This document shows positions 18,201-26,828 of a stretch of 64,000 nt of DNA, piece after piece. Numbering within the stretch: position 1 is the stretch's first letter; every line of letters begins with the position of its first letter. The stretch is from Phaeobacter sp. G2 (GTDB lineage Bacteria > Pseudomonadota > Alphaproteobacteria > Rhodobacterales > Rhodobacteraceae). Under the pieces are notes generated by a model. The model saw only the letters and a program-made list of their open reading frames with translations. It had not been told where the DNA came from and did not search any database. The stretch lies in NCBI GenBank assembly GCA_025163595.1, contig CP104100.1:2604001-2668000 (forward strand), in the 5' to 3' direction. Made by a program: the position numbers and the translations under genes.

Positions 18201-18908
18201 CTCTCCTTCGCCGCGCAGGTGGCTGAAATTGGTGCCGGTGCCAGAGCCATATTTGAACAGGCGCGCCTCGCGCACCCAAAGATCCATAATGCCGCCCTCG
18301 TTGACCAGGTCATCCGCCACGGACTGGATAAAGCAGGCATGGGGCTGCGGGTGCTCATAGGAGCTGGTGGATTTTGTCAGCTTGCCGGTTTTGTAATCAA
18401 CATAGTGGTGGCCCTGGGCCGGACCATCAATCCCATAGGCCCAGTGCAGACCGGTGTTGAACCATTGTGGGCTATTGGGCGCGGCGCGCTGGGTCGCCAG
18501 CATGTGGCGCATTTCGTCAAAATAGGCGCGGGCGTCTTCTTCGCTGGTGAAATAGCCGCCTTTCCAGCCCCAATAGGTCCAGGCCCCCGCCAGACGATCA
18601 AACACCTGCTTAGAGGAGGTTTCGCCCCCAGTGGGCACATCCTTGCCAGCGGGAACAGAGCGCCATAGGAATTCGGGTACGCCCTCTTCTTTGACCTTTT
18701 TCAGCCGCTCTGGCACGCCGGCTTTGCGAAAATACTTCTGCGCAATGACATCACTGGCAACCTGACTCCAGCTGGAGGGCACCTCGATATTCTCCTGGCG
18801 GAACACAATGGTGCCATCCGGGTTTCGAATTTCTGAGGTGGCAGAAATGAAATCCAGAGATTTATAGGCGTCCTGCCCTGACTTGGTGAATTTGCGCTCG
18901 ATCTTCAT
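15258..18908 (-). CDS. nrdJ: B12-dependent (class II) ribonucleotide reductase
   Basis: A 1216-residue adenosylcobalamin-dependent ribonucleoside-diphosphate reductase, which makes deoxyribonucleotides with or without oxygen. The active-site block is [22 protein letters not shown], with further conserved [23 protein letters not shown]. The C-terminus has the Cys-rich tail [27 protein letters not shown], which carries the redox Cys pair and a zinc-ribbon-like module. Length fits the long alphaproteobacterial form. AAGGGGC lies 5 bases upstream of the ATG. It is transcribed alone from a long leader region with NrdR-like boxes. No cobalamin riboswitch is recognisable upstream. Confidence 0.96.
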   Translation of the reverse strand: MKIERKFTKSGQDAYKSLDFISATSEIRNPDGTIVFRQENIEVPSSWSQVASDVIAQKYFRKAGVPERLKKVKEEGVPEFLWRSVPAGKDVPTGGETSSKQVFDRLAGAWTYWGWKGGYFTSEEDARAYFDEMRHMLATQRAAPNSPQWFNTGLHWAYGIDGPAQGHHYVDYKTGKLTKSTSSYEHPQPHACFIQSVADDLVNEGGIMDLWVREARLFKYGSGTGTNFSHLRGEGEALSGGGKSSGLMGFLRIGDRAAGAIKSGGTTRRAAKMVIVDADHPDIEDFIEWKVIEEQKVASIVAGSKMHEKMLNSIFAAIRSWDGASEDAYEPANNPALKTAVREAKKVAIPETYIKRVLDYAKQGYDSIEFPIYDTDWDSEAYNSVSGQNSNNSIRVTNAFLHAVKKDADWQLINRTDGKVAKTVKARDLWEKVGHAAWACADPGIQFHDTVNEWHTCPADGEIRGSNPCSEYMFLDDTACNLASLNLLTFYKDGKFQAEDYMHACRLWTVTLEISVTMAQFPSKEIAQRSYDFRTLGLGYANIGGLLMNMGYGYDSEEGRALCGSLTALMTGVAYATSAEMAGELGAFSGYARNADAMLKVIRNHRTAAMGKVTGYEGLSVPPVPLDISGCPDARLADLAMGAWDEALELGEKHGYRNAQTTVIAPTGTIGLVMDCDTTGIEPDFALVKFKKLAGGGYFKIINRSVPSALEGLGYSSSQIEEIVSYAVGHASLGNAPGINHTSLAGHGFGPNELSKIDSALEAAFDIRFVFNQWTLGEDFCTGVLGIPAKKLNDPTFDLLRHLGFSKADIDAANDHVCGTMTLEGAPHLKEEHYQIFDCANPCGKKGKRFLGVESHIRMMAAAQSFISGAISKTINMPNDAAIEECQKAYELSWSLGVKANALYRDGSKLSQPLAAALVEDDDEAAELLETGNNQEKAVVLAEKIVEKIVIKEVIKSHRTKMPHRRKGYTQKAVVGGHKVYLRTGEYESGTLGEIFIDMHKEGAGFRAMMNNFAIAVSVGLQYGVPLEEFVDAFTFTKFEPAGMVQGNDSIKNATSVLDYVFRELAVSYLDRTDLAHVKPQGPAFDDIGRGEEEGVSNLSEISESAATRSLEVLKQISSTGYLRKRLPQDLVVLQGGQTGGTGLMNAGLSAADPVSDLQSLVPETTAAPVTGMDARTKAKMQGYEGEACGECGNYTLVRNGTCMKCNTCGSTSGCS

Positions 18909-19048
18909 GCTCTGCCCCTTGAGATGTTCGTCTCATAACTTCATTGCCGCCACAGCAGCCGCTGTGACCTGTCCGGTCGGAAAGCACATCACAGCTGGCA
19001 GGCCTGTTTACGGGCCAACTACACAAGACCTTCGCCGGCCATTTATTG

Positions 19049-19107
19049 TGGATATGTCTAGTGTTTTCCCATCGTCCCGGCGCTGCAAATCTCACTAGAT
19101 CTAGTAG
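19049..19107 (-). promoter_or_regulatory. Pair of NrdR-box-like elements upstream of nrdJ
   Basis: On the minus strand CTACTAGATCTAGTGA (19107-19092) and ACACTAGACATATCCA (19064-19049) each share about 10-11 of 16 positions with an ACACTATATATAGTGT-like NrdR box. They are 43 bases apart, close to four helical turns, about 140-200 bases before the nrdJ start. NrdR represses ribonucleotide reductase genes through paired boxes, so location and phasing fit. The second box also resembles a DnaA box (ATATCCACA). Neither match is perfect. Confidence 0.4.
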
Positions 19108-19537
19108 CGCCAACTCGAATTCCCACAATTTGGCGTATAGACCCCAAGAGGGTCAACGGATATTTTACCAATTTTAAACCATCTTTACTGTTGACGAAAA
19201 TTCCCAAAACGCGGCGCTTGCAGTTGCGAGTGATTCACCCACAGGCTACGGCATCGCAGGGGGCAAAAGTTACCAATCCAGCAGCTGGGAAAATTCGGGT
19301 AACAGCAACGACTTGTCCCTAGAAGTTGAAAGCGCACCGCACTCCCTTCGCAAAGCCCTGCCAAAAATACCACCAGCGCACGGTCAGCAAAGGCAAGCTT
19401 GCCCGGTCCAGCATCAGCCAACAGGCTCTAGGTGGACCTGTGATATCCTTGCACAGATTTTGAGCAACCGATCCCGGACCTGGCGTATAGATCGTTAACA
19501 CTTTTTAAACCTATTGCCACGCTTTCGCGTCACTTCC

Positions 19538-19552
19538 TTAAGGAAGGGTTAA
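19538..19552 (+). promoter_or_regulatory. CtrA-type binding site in otherwise empty region
   Basis: TTAAGGAAGGGTTAA is an exact full CtrA consensus (TTAA-N7-TTAA). A weaker copy, TTAACACTTTTTAAA, stands 43 bases upstream (19495-19509). Both lie in the roughly 800-base stretch between nrdJ (start 18908) and tRNA-Pro. That stretch holds no gene with family features: there is only a 32-codon frame at 19603-19701 without a ribosome-binding site, then a bidirectional terminator at 19727-19766. It also contains an 11-base direct repeat, TGGCGTATAGA, at 19131 and 19481. The target of the site may be an unannotated short transcript to the right. Confidence 0.5.
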
Positions 19553-19726
19553 GAGCGGCTACAGGGATATTCCAAACTGATTCAGCGCCGCGCTGTGATT
19601 CTATGCAGTCCTACCAGAAAGATTGGCAAAGCCTATTAGAGCCCAACCGGAATGCGCGCCGCCCGGGCAGCTATACCTTGAGACAAAACAGATCGATATG
19701 AGGTCTGGACTGAGGTGCTAGAAAAA

Positions 19727-19766
19727 GAAAACGGGCAGTCGCATCTGAATGCGAACTGCCCGTTTT
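19727..19766. terminator. Bidirectional terminator after tRNA-Pro
   Basis: AAAACGGGCAGT and ACTGCCCGTTTT form a 12-base outer stem, with an inner CGCAT/ATGCG hairpin between them. It lies about 65 bases past the 3' end of the minus-strand tRNA gene and has T runs on both strands. Confidence 0.85.
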
Positions 19767-19832
19767 AGGTCCGACCCAATAGGGCCTTCTCTTATAAACA
19801 CCACCGAAAAGCGCAATGCTTTCAAGTGATTA

Positions 19833-19909
19833 TGGTCGGGGCGGCGAGATTCGAACTCACGACCCCCTGTACCCAAAACAGGTGCGCTACCAGACTGCGC
19901 CACGCCCCG
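19833..19909 (-). tRNA. tRNA-Pro (anticodon TGG)
   Basis: On the minus strand a 77-base tRNA is seen: acceptor stem CGGGGCG paired with CGCCCCG, T-loop GTTCGAATC, and anticodon stem-loop CCTGT-TTTGGGT-ACAGG with anticodon TGG, which reads proline codons. CCA is encoded at the 3' end (19833-19835). No attachment-site duplication or integrase is visible next to it. Confidence 0.95.
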
Positions 19910-19953
19910 GACCGTGCGCTGTTCCTAACGCCAGTGGATTGATTTGAAAACCC

Positions 19954-20442
19954 CTAACAAGGCCAAATTGGTGCAGTTTTTGAAAAAACTTTGTGGCGCA
20001 TCTCGGTGCCGATCGAAATTCCATATCTAGCGGCCAAACCACCGTTGATTTCGAGCACAGCAAAGACGTTACTGCCGCCGGGCAGCGGCGTCAGATCACC
20101 GGGAACCGCATCCGCCTGCACCCGAATGACTCGACCGGTCTGATCGAGAAAAATGATATCAAGTGGAATGAGGGTATTCTTCATCCAAAAGGCCACGCGC
20201 TGCGGCTTTGAATAGACAAAAAGCATACCCGCGCCCCGCGCCATGCTTTCGCGGAACATCAGCCCCTGGGCGCGTTCGGCTTCGTCATCAGCAATTTCAA
20301 CGGAAAAGGATGTTTGCCCCCAGCTGCCACGCAGCTCCACCCGATCGGGACGACAGTCCGCTGCGAGAACTGGGGCACAAAGGCCCAAGCCACAGAAAAG
20401 GGCCAAGGCCGGTGCGGCGAGAGAGGCTCTCAACCGCGCCAT
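19954..20442 (-). CDS. DUF192 secreted protein
   Basis: A 162-residue exported protein. Residues about 1-27 are a signal peptide (ASLAAPALALFCGLGLCAPVLAA). The DUF192 core follows: VEIADDEAERAQGLMFRESMARGAGMLFVY, then FWMKNTLIPLDIIFLD and a GGLAARYGISIGTEM end. The function of this family is unknown. The ATG at 20442 is 5 bases past the stop of the cold-shock gene, so the two are cotranscribed; the frame is open further up, but those residues would lie inside that gene. Confidence 0.85.
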   Translation of the reverse strand: MARLRASLAAPALALFCGLGLCAPVLAADCRPDRVELRGSWGQTSFSVEIADDEAERAQGLMFRESMARGAGMLFVYSKPQRVAFWMKNTLIPLDIIFLDQTGRVIRVQADAVPGDLTPLPGGSNVFAVLEINGGLAARYGISIGTEMRHKVFSKTAPIWPC

Positions 20443-20446
20443 GAGA

Positions 20447-20989
20447 TCAGCTGTCCTGACTATTTTCAAGCAGGGCGGCTTCCCAGGCTTGAACTTCGGC
20501 AGCCATTTGACCGCGTTTGCCGTCAATCACCCGCACGGCCAGGGCTTCGCCAGGTTGTAGATCCGCCAAGCCAGATTGGCGCAGCACCTCTACATGCAGA
20601 AAGACATCTTCGCTGCGACCAAAGATATTGGCAAAACCAAATCCCTTGCCTTTGTTGAACCACTTCACCCGCGCAGGTACCAGCGGTTTGGAGGTCAAAT
20701 CACTGAGGTCAAAATCGGCAAAATCGCTCAGAACCGGAGACTCCTCGCGCTCTGGCGGATGGATTGCCAGGACTTCGACCGCCTGCACCCCCCGATCGGT
20801 GCGATGGGTCACTATTTCGACACGGGTACCATCTGCAACGGAACTCTGTCCGAAATTACGAAGTACATTTACGTGCAACAAAATATCAGGGCCGCCCAGA
20901 TCGGACACAACAAAACCAAATCCCTTGGTGGGATCAAACCATTTAACGAGGCCTTGGATTTGCTGCAGGCTGCTCAGATCTTCTGCCAC
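20447..20989 (-). CDS. Double cold-shock-domain protein
   Basis: A 180-residue cytoplasmic protein with two cold-shock domains. The first is at about residues 11-75 (GLVKWFDPTKGFGFVVSD ... DILLHV) and the second at about 106-170 (ARVKWFNKGKGFGFANIF ... DVFLHVEVLR). Each has the RNP1-like KGFGF and RNP2-like (D)(V/I)xLHV motifs that bind single-stranded RNA or DNA. The acidic linker (about 78-102) separates them. Two-domain versions are typical of alphaproteobacteria. It probably acts as an RNA chaperone or post-transcriptional regulator. Confidence 0.92.
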   Translation of the reverse strand: MAEDLSSLQQIQGLVKWFDPTKGFGFVVSDLGGPDILLHVNVLRNFGQSSVADGTRVEIVTHRTDRGVQAVEVLAIHPPEREESPVLSDFADFDLSDLTSKPLVPARVKWFNKGKGFGFANIFGRSEDVFLHVEVLRQSGLADLQPGEALAVRVIDGKRGQMAAEVQAWEAALLENSQDS

Positions 20990-21107
20990 TTATCTCATCC
21001 ACTGCGTATTTTTCATTTTGGTAGTGACGTGATGCGCGATTTCACTGCCTAATTTCAAGCAAAAACCCTCCCATTTGTTAGGAAAGTGCTATTTTCCTTG
21101 ATAAACC

Positions 21108-21713
21108 TTAAGGATTAAGTCGCGAAACAGACCATTTGTCCTGTTCGGCATCATAAATCCAAGTAAAACGGTCGTGTAAACGAAAGGCCCCATCCGCCCA
21201 AAACTCAATTTCGACAGGTGAAATTCGATACCCACCCCAAAACGGCGGTCTTGGGGGATTCGGCCCCTTGGTGGCTGTCACCTTCGCCACCTCAGCCATC
21301 AGGCTGGCACGGCTGTCCAGCGGCCGGGACTGTTTTGAGGCCCAGGCGCCAAGGCGGCTTTTGAGCGAGCGAGAGGCATAATACTCATCCGCCTTTGGCC
21401 CCTCCTCGCGGCTGATATTGCCGCGCACGCGGATTTGCCGCCGCAGGGATTTCCAATGCATGACAAAGGAGGCCTTGCCAGCCTGGTCCAGCTCCTGGGC
21501 CTTGGCGCTTTCGTAATTTGTATAAAAGACAAAAGCGTCCGCTTCGATCTCTTTCAGCAAGACCATGCGCGAATTGGGCAACCCATTGGAATCAACCGTC
21601 GCCAACGCAATCGCATTGGGATCATTGATTTCGGTCTTTTCCGCCTCTGTCAGCCAGGTGCGGGCAATTTCAAATGGGTCATCGCCGGCAAAGATCCCTG
21701 AACGTTCGCTCAT
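21108..21713 (-). CDS. pdxH: Pyridoxamine 5'-phosphate oxidase
   Basis: A 201-residue FMN enzyme that oxidises pyridoxamine or pyridoxine 5'-phosphate to pyridoxal 5'-phosphate, the last step of the vitamin B6 salvage/de novo route. Family blocks include [37 protein letters not shown], the RQIRVRG block, and the C-terminal [17 protein letters not shown] and RLHDRF with the final WSVSRLNP. The length is normal. It stands alone on the minus strand and is divergent from fabI. Confidence 0.96.
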   Translation of the reverse strand: MSERSGIFAGDDPFEIARTWLTEAEKTEINDPNAIALATVDSNGLPNSRMVLLKEIEADAFVFYTNYESAKAQELDQAGKASFVMHWKSLRRQIRVRGNISREEGPKADEYYASRSLKSRLGAWASKQSRPLDSRASLMAEVAKVTATKGPNPPRPPFWGGYRISPVEIEFWADGAFRLHDRFTWIYDAEQDKWSVSRLNP

Positions 21714-21859
21714 AAGAGCCTCCTGTCTGTTTTCGTCGGTACACTAGGCAGCACCTTTCAGAACAGCAAGGGCTGCGCGACACGGATCTGGCCTGGACAG
21801 CCACCGGGTCAGTTGCAGGAACAATCAAGGTGGCCCCTTGAAGCAGGCGCACCAACATA

Positions 21860-21873
21860 TTAAACGTGTTTAA
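21860..21873. promoter_or_regulatory. Palindrome upstream of fabI
   Basis: TTAAACGTGTTTAA has perfect 6-base arms (TTAAAC/GTTTAA) around two bases, about 30 bases before the fabI start. Its size and place suggest an operator. It contains two TTAA blocks but with a 6-base gap, so it is not a proper CtrA site. The binding protein is unknown. Confidence 0.45.
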
Positions 21874-21901
21874 CTTTACGGAACACAGGCGGAGAACCTG
21901 A

Positions 21902-22705
21902 ATGTCTAATCAACTGCTGACCGGCAAGCGCGGTCTGATCATGGGCCTGGCCAATGACAAATCGATTGCCTGGGGAATAGCCAAAGCCTGTGCCGATGCG
22001 GGTGCTGAGCTGGCCTTTTCCTTTCAGGGCGACGCTCTGAAAAAACGCGTCGTACCGCTGGCCGAACAGCTGGGGAGCGATATCGTTCTGCCCTGCGATG
22101 TTTCGGACGAAGCCTCGATGGATGCGCTGTTTGCCTCCTTGCAGGAAAAATGGGGTAAGCTGGACTTTGTGGTTCATGCCATTGGTTTCTCTGACAAGAG
22201 CGAGCTGCGCGGCCGCTACGTCGACACCAGCCGCGACAATTTCCAGATGACCATGGATATTTCGGTCTATTCCTTTACCGCCATCGCCAAACGCGCGGAA
22301 AAGATGATGGCTGAGGGCGGCTCGATGCTGACGCTCACCTATTATGGCGCCGAGCAGGTGATGCCGCACTATAATGTCATGGGTGTTGCCAAGGCCGCGC
22401 TAGAAGCCTCCGTCAAATATCTGGCCGAAGATCTGGGCAAAGACGGCATTCGCGTCAACGCCATCTCGGCTGGTCCGATCAAAACCCTGGCCGCCTCGGG
22501 TATTGGTGATTTCCGCTACATCATGAAGTGGAACGAATACAACTCGCCGCTGCGTCGCAATGTGACCACGGATGATGTGGGCAAATCGGCCCTGTACCTG
22601 CTGTCTGATCTCAGCTCCGGCGTGACCGGTGAGAACCTGCACGTGGATGCGGGCTATCACGTGGTTGGCATGAAAGCTGTCGACGCGCCTGACATTACAA
22701 AATAA
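21902..22705 (+). CDS. fabI: Enoyl-[acyl-carrier-protein] reductase (NADH)
   Basis: A 267-residue short-chain dehydrogenase-like enzyme that carries out the last reduction in each round of type II fatty acid synthesis. The FabI pattern is clear: GKRGLIMGLANDKSIAWGIAKA at the N-terminus (cofactor binding), HAIGFSDKSELRG, and the catalytic YNVMGVAK (Tyr-X6-Lys). The C-terminus has LYLLSDLSSGVTGENLHVDAG. GGAG stands a few bases upstream of the ATG. A palindrome in the leader may bind a regulator of fatty acid synthesis. Confidence 0.96.
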   Translation: MSNQLLTGKRGLIMGLANDKSIAWGIAKACADAGAELAFSFQGDALKKRVVPLAEQLGSDIVLPCDVSDEASMDALFASLQEKWGKLDFVVHAIGFSDKSELRGRYVDTSRDNFQMTMDISVYSFTAIAKRAEKMMAEGGSMLTLTYYGAEQVMPHYNVMGVAKAALEASVKYLAEDLGKDGIRVNAISAGPIKTLAASGIGDFRYIMKWNEYNSPLRRNVTTDDVGKSALYLLSDLSSGVTGENLHVDAGYHVVGMKAVDAPDITK

Positions 22706-22884
22706 CCTCTGCTAGATACCCCTCCTGTTCACCCTGCCCCCATTGCCTTCACGGGGCGGAGTGATCAAGAGGCACCACCTTTGACTAGACTGCTTTTTTG
22801 ATCACTGCGCCCACAGGCCTCCTCCGCGAAGCTCGGCAAAGATCGGATCAGCACCCCCACGCAGCCACTGCCGGAGCCATAAAG

Positions 22885-23400
22885 ATGACAGACCGCCTGC
22901 CGCATGAAAAAGGCTTTCATATCAGCTGGGACCAGATCCACCGAGACAGCCGGGCGCTGGCCTGGCGTTTGGATGGACAGGGGCCCGACAATAATGCCTG
23001 GCGCGCCGTGGTGGCAATCACCCGTGGCGGCATGGCCCCTGCAATGATCATCGCCCGCGAGCTGGACATCCGCACGGTCGATACCATCAGCGTGAAATCC
23101 TATCATTCCGGCGGCGGCAAGGCCGATCAACAGCGCGAAGCCGAAGTGCTGAAAAGCCCCGACCCCGCACTGATGGGCGATGGCGAAGGTATTCTGATCA
23201 TCGACGATCTGGTGGACAGTGGCAAAACTCTGGAGCTGGTGCGGGCCATGTACCCCAAGGCGCATGTTGCCACCGTCTATGCCAAACCCAAAGGCCGCCC
23301 CATGGTTGATACCTTTATCACCGAGGTCAGCCAGGACACCTGGATCTTTTTCCCCTGGGATATGGCGCTGCAATATGTCGAGCCCTATCGCGGCACCTAG
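22885..23400 (+). CDS. gpt: Xanthine phosphoribosyltransferase
   Basis: A 171-residue purine salvage enzyme that joins xanthine, or guanine, to PRPP. The PRPP-binding loop [13 protein letters not shown] is clear, and the N-terminus ([17 protein letters not shown] ... [23 protein letters not shown]) and C-terminus (TWIFFPWD) match the Gpt group. The start at 22885 has CGGAG upstream; the open frame starts 29 codons earlier without support. The gene ends before a terminator at 23452. Confidence 0.92.
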   Translation: MTDRLPHEKGFHISWDQIHRDSRALAWRLDGQGPDNNAWRAVVAITRGGMAPAMIIARELDIRTVDTISVKSYHSGGGKADQQREAEVLKSPDPALMGDGEGILIIDDLVDSGKTLELVRAMYPKAHVATVYAKPKGRPMVDTFITEVSQDTWIFFPWDMALQYVEPYRGT

Positions 23401-23451
23401 ATAGACGGCGCGGATTAGACGCAAACGCCTCTCTTGAAATCATAAAACCAG

Positions 23452-23474
23452 CGCGCCCCTTGGGGCGCGTTTTT
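23452..23474 (+). terminator. Intrinsic terminator after gpt
   Basis: CGCGCCCC and GGGGCGCG form an 8-base GC stem with a two-base loop, followed by TTTTT. It closes the gpt transcript. Confidence 0.85.
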
Positions 23475-23586
23475 CTGTGCACCTCTTTTTCTGGCAAAAG
23501 GATTTTGCCCAAAACAGAGTGATTGCCATCGCCCGCCCAAGCCCCTACCAATTCTGAACCAGAAAATCCCTTGAACAGGAGCGGGC

Positions 23587-24762
23587 ATGACCAAGTCGCG
23601 CACAGAGGCCACCTTTCTTTCGCCAATTGTCGAATCCCGTCGCTGGGTCGAAGGTGTCACTTTTCCCAGCCAGCGCCCTTTGCTCAACGTCAGCCAGGCC
23701 GCCCCGGCGGATCCGCCGCCACTGGGTCTGCGCCAGGCGCTGGCAGAGGCGGCGCTGAACCAAGATGACGCCCATCTTTATGGGGCGGTGCTGGGGCGCG
23801 ACGGGTTGCGTCAGGCGCTCGCAGACCAGATGAGCAGCCATTACGCGGCTGACATCTCCCCCGCTCAGGTTGGGATCACCTCGGGCTGCAACCAGGCCTT
23901 TGCCGCCTCGATTGCATCGCTTTGCGGCGAAGGGGATGAGGTGATCATTCCGGTGCCCTGGTACTTCAACCACAAAATGTGGCTCGATCTCAGCGGCGTC
24001 ACCGCCCGCCCGCTGCAGGTTGGCGATGATATGCTGCCAAATCTCGACGCCGCGCAGGCGCTGATCACAGCGCGGACCAAGGCCATCGTGCTGGTGACCC
24101 CCAACAACCCCACCGGCGTGGAATATCCCGCCGGCCTGCTGCGCGCCTATTTTGATCTGGCCAAATCCCACGGGCTTACCCTGATTGTGGACGAAACCTA
24201 CCGTGACTTTGACAGCCGCTCAGGGCCACCTCACGCGCTGTTTCAGGATCCGGATTGGGAGCAGACCTTGATCCATCTGTATTCCTTCTCCAAAGCCTAC
24301 CGTTTGACCGGCCACCGGGTTGGCGCCATCGCCGCAGCGCCGCAGCGCCTGTTTGAGATGGAGAAGTTTCTCGACACCGTTACCATCTGCCCGTCGCAGC
24401 TGGGACAGATCGGCGCGCAATGGGGTATTCACAACTTACAAGACTGGCTGGCTGGGGAACGGTCTGAAATCCTGGCCCGCAAACAGGCCATCATCGACCA
24501 CTTCCCCAGCCTGCAAGCCCAGGGGTGGAAGCTGTTGGGATGCGGCGCCTATTTTGCCTATGTTGAACATCCCTTCGAAGCCCCCGCCGAAGAGATTGCC
24601 AAAAAACTGGTCACCGATGCCTCCGTGCTGATGTTGCCCGGCACCATGTTTATGCCGGAAGGCAGCAAACCTGCCGCGCGTCAGTTCCGCATAGCCTTTG
24701 CCAATGTGGATGCCGACGGAATAGCCGAGCTGTTCTCGCGGTTGTGCAACTTCACCCCGTAG
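23587..24762 (+). CDS. Pyridoxal-phosphate aminotransferase (class I/II)
   Basis: A 391-residue fold-type I aminotransferase. It has VTPNNPTGVEYP, VDETYRDF and the PLP lysine block SFSKAYRLTGHRVGAI, and it ends with RIAFANVD. This branch resembles aspartate or branched aminotransferases annotated only as family members, so the amino-acid substrate is not certain. GGAG lies before the ATG. It precedes the ppiD-trpE unit by about 200 bases, in which I see no gene. Confidence 0.88.
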   Translation: MTKSRTEATFLSPIVESRRWVEGVTFPSQRPLLNVSQAAPADPPPLGLRQALAEAALNQDDAHLYGAVLGRDGLRQALADQMSSHYAADISPAQVGITSGCNQAFAASIASLCGEGDEVIIPVPWYFNHKMWLDLSGVTARPLQVGDDMLPNLDAAQALITARTKAIVLVTPNNPTGVEYPAGLLRAYFDLAKSHGLTLIVDETYRDFDSRSGPPHALFQDPDWEQTLIHLYSFSKAYRLTGHRVGAIAAAPQRLFEMEKFLDTVTICPSQLGQIGAQWGIHNLQDWLAGERSEILARKQAIIDHFPSLQAQGWKLLGCGAYFAYVEHPFEAPAEEIAKKLVTDASVLMLPGTMFMPEGSKPAARQFRIAFANVDADGIAELFSRLCNFTP

Positions 24763-24968
24763 GAGGCCAGAGCAACCAGATCTGGCGGCATTTCTCCCAG
24801 CCATTGGCCCAGATCCCCGTCAAAGCGCCTTATTCAAGTGGTTGGGAGGCCGCTGGATCTTGCTCCCCTTGGGGTGGCAGCGTATGCAAGGTGCGAATTC
24901 TTTTGAAGAGGCAGCCCCCAGGCGAAAATCTCGCGGCGCCTTTCTGAACCGAAAACAACGAGGGCAGC

Positions 24969-26810
24969 ATGGCCACAAGCATAAAAAAACTATCCAATAC
25001 CTTTGTTTGGATCCTTATGGGCTTGCTGATTGTGGGCCTTGCCGGCTTTGGCGCGGTCAACTTTAGCAGCTCGATGTCCGCCATTGCCCTTGTTGGCGAG
25101 GAAGAGGTCACCGTTGACGAATACCTGCGCGAGATGCAGCGCGAACAGCGTGCGCTGCAGGCCCAGGGCGGTCAGAGCCTGACCTTTGCCCAAATGGCGG
25201 CCTTTGGTCTGGACCAGGCGGTTTTGAGCCGTCTGATCTCCATCGCCTCCATTGATAACGAAGTCAAAAGCCTCGGCATTTCTGTTGGCGATGACAATCT
25301 GCGCCAAGAGCTGGCCGAAATCCCGGCCTTTCAGGACGCCAGCGGCAAATTCGACAGGCAGGCGTATAAATTTGCGCTGCAGAACGTCAACCTGACCGAA
25401 AGCGATTTTGAGGCCGATCTGCGCCGCGAATCCGCCCGGACCCTGGTGCAAGGCGCCATCGTGGTCGGTGCCAAAATGCCGAACACCATGACCAAAACCA
25501 TGACCGATTACATCGGTGCGCGCCGCAGTTTCTCTTATGTGCCGTTTAGCCCGGATCAGATCGCCCTGATCCAGGTGGTGCCAGACGACGCGGAGCTCAA
25601 GGCATTTTATGACGCCAACACGGCGCAGTTCACCCTGCCCGAAACCAAACGCATCACCTATGCGCACCTCAGCCCTGATATGATCCTGGACACCGTCGAG
25701 GTCGCAGAAGAGGCCCTGCGCGCACTTTATGCCGAACGCAGCGACCAGTATCAGGTGGCCGAGCGTCGCCTGGTGGAACGTCTGGTTTTTGCCGATGAGG
25801 CCAGCGCCACCGCTGCCAAGGCACAGCTGGATGCCGCTGAGACAACCTTTGAAGCTCTGGTCGAGGCGCGCGGTCTGTCGCTGCAGGATATCGACCTTGG
25901 CGATGTAACACAGCCCGCCCTGAGCGCGGCAGGCGAAGCGGTGTTTGCCGCTGCGGTGCATGATGTCACCGGTCCGCTGCCTTCCGATCTTGGCCCTGCC
26001 CTGTACCGGATCAATGGTCGCCTTGAGGCCCAGCTCACCACCTTTGAGCAGGCCCTGCCTGATCTGCGCGACGAGCTGGCAGCGGATCGCGCCCGCCGCC
26101 TGATCGAACAGCAGGCCGAAGACATCAACGATCTGCTTGCCGGCGGTGCAACGCTGGAAGATCTGGCAAATGAAAGCGAAATGGAAGTCGCCAGCCTGGG
26201 CTGGAGCGGCGACACCGGCGAAGGCATCACCGCCTATGAGGGCTTCCGTACCGCTGCCAGCGTGGTGACACTGGAAGATTTCCCCTCGGCCGAATTCCTC
26301 GAGGATGGTAGCCTGTTTGCGCTGCGCCTTGATGAGATCCTGCCGGAACGCCCCGAAGCCTTTGAAGAGGCCAAACAAAAGGTACTGGCCGCGTGGGAAG
26401 CCGATCGCGTTGCGACGGCGCTGCAGGCACAGGCGGACGCCCTGCTGGCGGCCACCTCTGAAACCGGCGATTTCCCCGAAGGCACCCAGGTCCAGACCGA
26501 AACCGGCCTCACCCGGACCGCTTACCTCGACAATACCCCAGCCGATATGATGAACCAGATCTTCACCATGGCGCCAGGGGATCTGAAAGTGATCAAAGGC
26601 GAGGCCAGCACCGTTGTGGTCCGTCTGGATGAGATCCTTGCCGCCGAGGACAACGAGGAGACGCGGCTCCTGGCAGAGGCTTTGGGCACCCAATTGGACC
26701 AGGCCGTCTCCGAGGCGCTGTTCTCTGCCTTTATCAGCGCCGCACAGCTGCGTGCAGCACCACGCGTTGATGAACAGGCGCTCAACGCCGTTATGACGAA
26801 CTATCAGTAA
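24969..26810 (+). CDS. ppiD: Periplasmic SurA/PpiD-type folding factor
   Basis: A 613-residue inner-membrane-anchored protein. Residues about 12-32 are one transmembrane helix (FVWILMGLLIVGLAGFGAV), and the rest is periplasmic. The N-terminal SurA_N-like chaperone region (about 35-190) is followed by a parvulin-like area and a long helical C-terminal part. The parvulin motifs are weak, so the protein may be chaperone rather than active isomerase, as with other PpiD proteins. It helps outer-membrane proteins leave the Sec translocon. It ends 18 bases before trpE and is probably cotranscribed, a pairing seen in other Rhodobacteraceae. Confidence 0.85.
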   Translation: MATSIKKLSNTFVWILMGLLIVGLAGFGAVNFSSSMSAIALVGEEEVTVDEYLREMQREQRALQAQGGQSLTFAQMAAFGLDQAVLSRLISIASIDNEVKSLGISVGDDNLRQELAEIPAFQDASGKFDRQAYKFALQNVNLTESDFEADLRRESARTLVQGAIVVGAKMPNTMTKTMTDYIGARRSFSYVPFSPDQIALIQVVPDDAELKAFYDANTAQFTLPETKRITYAHLSPDMILDTVEVAEEALRALYAERSDQYQVAERRLVERLVFADEASATAAKAQLDAAETTFEALVEARGLSLQDIDLGDVTQPALSAAGEAVFAAAVHDVTGPLPSDLGPALYRINGRLEAQLTTFEQALPDLRDELAADRARRLIEQQAEDINDLLAGGATLEDLANESEMEVASLGWSGDTGEGITAYEGFRTAASVVTLEDFPSAEFLEDGSLFALRLDEILPERPEAFEEAKQKVLAAWEADRVATALQAQADALLAATSETGDFPEGTQVQTETGLTRTAYLDNTPADMMNQIFTMAPGDLKVIKGEASTVVVRLDEILAAEDNEETRLLAEALGTQLDQAVSEALFSAFISAAQLRAAPRVDEQALNAVMTNYQ

Positions 26811-26828
26811 ACAAGTGAGACCCGCCCA

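Noticed and set aside
16341..18668. Plus-strand frames of 226-309 codons inside nrdJ
   Set aside because: Antisense to conserved nrdJ sequence and without ribosome-binding sites.
18909..19200. Cobalamin riboswitch upstream of nrdJ
   Set aside because: Expected because the enzyme uses B12, but no B12-box or conserved core was recognisable on the minus strand.
19185..19501. Short frames on both strands between nrdJ and tRNA-Pro
   Set aside because: They lack ribosome-binding sites and protein features, and they overlap each other on opposite strands.
19833..19909. tRNA-Pro as attachment site of an integrated element
   Set aside because: No integrase and no duplicated tRNA end are visible nearby.
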